DNA of 7,392 bases. Origin: Planctomycetota bacterium (GTDB taxonomy: Bacteria > Planctomycetota > Planctomycetia > Pirellulales > S012-138). The notes below the pieces were generated by a model. That model had not been told where the DNA came from, did not search any database, and saw only the letters and a program-made list of their open reading frames with translations. Where the stretch lies: assembly GCA_026982835.1 (NCBI GenBank), contig JALSGI010000953.1:1-7392 (forward strand), read 5' to 3'. This document shows positions 5,231 to 7,392 of the stretch, in pieces (within the stretch, counting starts at the first letter, position 1; every line of letters begins with the position of its first letter). Position numbers and translations under genes: made by a program.

Positions 5231-5269
5231 GGCTTGGAGGCTTGGCGAGCCGCGGGCGTAAGCCCGCGG
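5231..5269 (+). repeat. 39-bp exact direct repeat, copy 2 (contains a family-A hairpin)
   Basis: Identical to 5122-5160, 109 bp downstream. The family-A element is 5245-5269, with arms CCGCGGGC and GCCCGCGG around GTAA. Confidence 0.85.
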
Positions 5270-5276
5270 TTGAACG

Positions 5277-5301
5277 GCGAGCCGCCGGCGTCAGCCGGCG
5301 G
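5277..5301 (+). repeat. Family-A hairpin element (perfect 8-bp stem)
   Basis: Head GCGAGCC; arms CCGCCGGC (5282-5289) and GCCGGCGG (5294-5301) around GTCA. It is the intact relative of the decayed element at 378-403. Confidence 0.8.
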
Positions 5302-5308
5302 TTAGAGA

Positions 5309-5333
5309 GCGAGCCGGGAGCGTAAGCTCCCGG
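5309..5333 (+). repeat. Family-A hairpin element (perfect 8-bp stem)
   Basis: Head GCGAGCC; arms CCGGGAGC (5314-5321) and GCTCCCGG (5326-5333) around GTAA. Identical to 441-465. Confidence 0.8.
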
Positions 5334-5342
5334 AGACGATAT

Positions 5343-5366
5343 AAGAAAGCGGCACATGATTGCCGC
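5343..5366 (-). terminator. Terminator-like hairpin on the minus strand downstream of the DUF11 gene
   Basis: On the minus strand GCGGCA pairs perfectly with TGCCGC over six bases around ATCATG and is followed by TTTCTT. This is a weak rho-independent shape about 160 nt past the DUF11 stop. It is also the central hairpin of composite repeat copy B, so termination may be a side effect of a mobile repeat. The stem is short and the T-run is interrupted. Confidence 0.35.
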
Positions 5367-5371
5367 ACTCT

Positions 5372-5396
5372 TCGTGGGCTTACGCCCACGGCTCGC
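5372..5396 (-). repeat. Family-A hairpin element, reverse orientation
   Basis: Arms CGTGGGC (5373-5379) and GCCCACG (5384-5390) around TTAC, then the head GGCTCGC. It is the counterpart of 502-526, with the outermost pair lost (T at 5372). Confidence 0.78.
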
Positions 5397-5429
5397 GGCT
5401 GCAAGTACAAGCTCCACCGGCAAAAATAA

Positions 5430-5453
5430 CCGCGTGCTCAAAGATCGGCTCGC
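5430..5453 (-). repeat. Family-A hairpin element, decayed
   Basis: The left arm CCGCGTGC (5430-5437) and head CGGCTCGC (5446-5453) match 553-577, but the bases between no longer pair. Confidence 0.5.
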
Positions 5454-5525
5454 CAAACGGTGAGCCCAAACGACGGTAGCACTCCTCCGGCAAACCAGAC
5501 GCCCCAGCTTGCGGCAAGGCGGCGC

Positions 5526-7392
5526 CTACGTGCTGGGTTGCTGTTTCTTGGCTGTGGATTCGAGGACCGACGAGCCGGAATCTTCGGACTTTTGGTCCTT
5601 TTGCTTGGGCAGCGGCACCACGGGCGTAGGCTCTCCGTAGCGGCGCTGCAGCGTGGGGAGAATCCCCTGGCCCGGTGTGGCGGACGCTTCCGGTTGTGCC
5701 TTCCCGGGCAGGGCGCTGGCCCCTTTCGGCTGCGGCAACCCAGGCAGAGTGGCACCGGCAGGAGCTTTCGGCTCGGGGATCGGCTCCAGCGGGGCCGGTT
5801 CCAGATGGTTCGCTTCCGGCTGGGAGGAACCGCCCGGCTGGGACGGTTGGGAGGTGGTGGCCGAGGGCAGCTCGTCGCCGAAGAAGCGGGTCGTTTTCTG
5901 CTCGCCCAACTGGATGCTCAGCGACGGGCACACTGCTTCCACTCGCACCACGTGACTGCCCGGCTGAAGCGCCCGGCAGCGAATTTTCACCACCTGTTTT
6001 TTGCCTGCGGCTACCAGGTCGATCGAAGCGCCGATCTGCGAGCCTTGCATCTGGAACTTTTCGCCCACCCCTTCCACTTGCAGCGGCTGCAACTGGGGCG
6101 AAAGCTGCACGCGCAGATAGATCGACTCGGCCGCCTTGGTCCCCTGGTTAGAGAGGATCACCTGGTAGGTGATTTCCTTGCCTACCGGGACGGCGCCTCG
6201 GGGGCCTTTCAGGTCCAGGTCCAGGTCGGCCAGGCCGACCACCTGGGTTTGCAGCCTGGCGGCCGCCTCAAGCTGCGGTTTTCCCTTGGCTTTTACCCGC
6301 AGCGTGTTCTGCCCCTCGGCGGTCCATTCCAGTTGCGCCTTCAGGGCGAGGCTTTCGCCGGGTCCCAAGCGGCCCACTTTCCAGCGAATCACCCTTTGCT
6401 TCTCGTCGTAGTGGCCGCTGTGCGAACTGTCCAGGTAGCGGGCCGTGGAGGGGAGTTGGGCCTCGATGACCACCTCTCGGGCCGGGCCGTCCCCCCGATT
6501 GCTCACTTCCACGCGGTAGTCGGCCTGGGTGCCGGCGTAGCGGAACTTGGGACCTTGCACCGCCACGGCCAGTTGGGCCCGAAGCACCTGCACCTGCTTG
6601 GCGCTGGTGGCCGTGATGCCTCCCTCGGCCGTGGCTTCCACTTGGATGTTCAGCGTGCCGCGGCGGCGAGCCACCAGCTCCACCTCGACCACCTTCCGCC
6701 CCCCGGCAGGGATGGTACCCAAGGTGTGCTCGTCGGCCTGGTCGGTAGGATCGATGGGCAACAGGCGGATTTTCACGTTCTTGGCGTCCGCGGTGCCGGG
6801 ATTGCTGAACGTGAGCCGGTAGATGGCCCGGCGGCCGAACTCCACCTGGTCCGGACCGGTAAGCGAAAGCTCCAGCCGGGCCTCCTTCACGGCGATCTGC
6901 AACCGCGAGTCCAGCGGCTGGGTGATCCAGCGCACCTGCAGGGCCACGGGACGGTTTTGCGTGGGACGCAGCTTCAACGCCAGCTCGGTCTGGTTGCCGG
7001 GGGCAAGCTGTTCCAGGTGCCACTGCAGGGTGCGATTACCTCCGCTGCCCTGGATGTGCGCCTTGCCCTGCGAAGCCCGCGTGTGGACCACTTCCACCCA
7101 GGCCGGGATGGCCAGCGTGACGATGATCCCTTGGGCGTTGACCTGCCCGGCGTTCTTCACCCGGATGCGATACTCGGCCTCTTGCCCCACCACCAGCTCC
7201 TTCGGTCCCAGCGTCTGCACGGCCAGCGTGGGGCTGAGAGCCACCAGCAGGGGAGCCGGTCCGGTTTGGTCCGCTGCGGCCGGGACTTGCAGCGGTGCCG
7301 GCTTGGACTCGGCCGAGACAGATGGCTGGGGAGCCTCAGGTTGCTGGGGCACGAGGGCCGGGATGTCTTTTTCCTGCGGGCCTGCGGTGGCC
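5526..7392 (-). CDS. Large DUF11-type repeat protein, C-terminal part (5' end outside window)
   Basis: 621 residues are visible and the frame stays open to the right edge; the GTG at 7352 is only an internal valine. The visible N-terminal stretch (about 1-50) is Pro/Ala/Gln-rich with no signal peptide, so it reads as an inter-domain linker. Four immunoglobulin-like repeats follow, at about 57-163, 171-271, 273-384 and 385-491. Each opens with a GP(K/D)-type strand and has the DUF11/CARDB-like core G-x-x-A-x-Y-R-x-x-x-x-N-x-G (EAEYRIRVKNAG, RAIYRLTFSNPG, QADYRVEVSNRG, EITYQVILSNQG). Residues 492-621 are a Pro/Gln/Ser-rich tail without membrane anchor or sorting motif. Such proteins are usually exported and act as cell-surface or stalk-like structures; the precise role is unknown. 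The gene is separated from the nagB fusion by about 700 bp of repeats, so it is probably a separate transcript. Confidence 0.85.
   Translation of the reverse strand, partial: ATAGPQEKDIPALVPQQPEAPQPSVSAESKPAPLQVPAAADQTGPAPLLVALSPTLAVQTLGPKELVVGQEAEYRIRVKNAGQVNAQGIIVTLAIPAWVEVVHTRASQGKAHIQGSGGNRTLQWHLEQLAPGNQTELALKLRPTQNRPVALQVRWITQPLDSRLQIAVKEARLELSLTGPDQVEFGRRAIYRLTFSNPGTADAKNVKIRLLPIDPTDQADEHTLGTIPAGGRKVVEVELVARRRGTLNIQVEATAEGGITATSAKQVQVLRAQLAVAVQGPKFRYAGTQADYRVEVSNRGDGPAREVVIEAQLPSTARYLDSSHSGHYDEKQRVIRWKVGRLGPGESLALKAQLEWTAEGQNTLRVKAKGKPQLEAAARLQTQVVGLADLDLDLKGPRGAVPVGKEITYQVILSNQGTKAAESIYLRVQLSPQLQPLQVEGVGEKFQMQGSQIGASIDLVAAGKKQVVKIRCRALQPGSHVVRVEAVCPSLSIQLGEQKTTRFFGDELPSATTSQPSQPGGSSQPEANHLEPAPLEPIPEPKAPAGATLPGLPQPKGASALPGKAQPEASATPGQGILPTLQRRYGEPTPVVPLPKQKDQKSEDSGSSVLESTAKKQQPST

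Larger units (their letters stand above)
5309..5453. repeat. Composite hairpin repeat, copy B
   Basis: Direct-orientation homologue of 441-577. It has a forward family-A hairpin (5309-5333), a central hairpin (5349-5366), a reverse family-A hairpin (5372-5396), and a decayed fourth hairpin (5430-5453). It carries an extra TA near 5341 and about seven extra bases before 5430 relative to copy A. It lies just downstream of the DUF11 gene's stop. Confidence 0.8.
4829..5525. other. Gene-free region: plain left part, hairpin-repeat array on the right
   Basis: 4829-5070 presumably carries the nagB-fusion promoter on the minus strand, but I see no convincing -35/-10 pair. 5072-5453 is a dense array of seven family-A hairpins, one family-B repeat and short GGCTTGGA-type iterations. 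5454-5525 is the short downstream flank of the DUF11 gene. Long open frames across the region are repeat and GC artefacts. Confidence 0.7.

Noticed and set aside
5072..5453. Possible CRISPR array
   Set aside because: The repeats are of several sequences, in both orientations, and irregularly spaced with repeat-like material between them. No cas genes are near.

Overview
The window looks like chromosomal DNA of a high-GC planctomycete, possibly a Pirellulales-type lineage. This rests on family recognition, not on a search. The supporting signs are an N-terminal CPNGH...CPHC zinc ribbon joined to a GYF_2 domain, a NagB/PIG-L fusion, a long chain of DUF11-like repeats, a Cys-rich protein end with a GCGEIYWGD motif, strong G/C preference at third codon positions, and long intergenic regions full of short palindromes.

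Layout, left to right. 1-177 (+) is the 3' end of a cysteine-rich protein. 178-923 is a gene-free stretch holding seven members of a hairpin repeat family, two shorter hairpin repeats, a degenerate direct duplication and a plausible promoter. 924-1793 (+) is a ParA/Soj-family ATPase with no ParB partner in view. It converges, with 16 nt between stop codons, on 1810-2823 (-), a zinc-ribbon / Pro-Ala linker / GYF_2 / C-terminal membrane-helix protein. Upstream of that on the same strand is 2927-4828 (-), a fusion of glucosamine-6-phosphate deaminase (NagB) with a PIG-L-type zinc deacetylase. 4829-5525 is a second gene-free stretch, whose right half holds seven more hairpin elements. 5526-7392 (-) is the C-terminal part of a large DUF11-type repeat protein that runs off the right edge.

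The genes do not form an obvious pathway. The NagB/PIG-L protein belongs to amino-sugar catabolism. ParA suggests positioning or segregation of DNA or another cargo. The zinc-ribbon/GYF_2 and DUF11 proteins look like planctomycete envelope or membrane-associated proteins of unknown role. The nagB and zinc-ribbon genes may be co-transcribed (103 nt apart, same strand).

The most notable non-coding signal is a family of about 25-bp hairpin elements with the form GCGAGCC-N6-GT(A/C)A-N6'-GG. The N6 arms differ between copies but stay complementary, and the elements occur in both orientations. A composite unit of several hairpins is present twice in direct orientation, about 4.87 kb apart. This resembles REP/BIME elements. 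No transposase is visible in the window.
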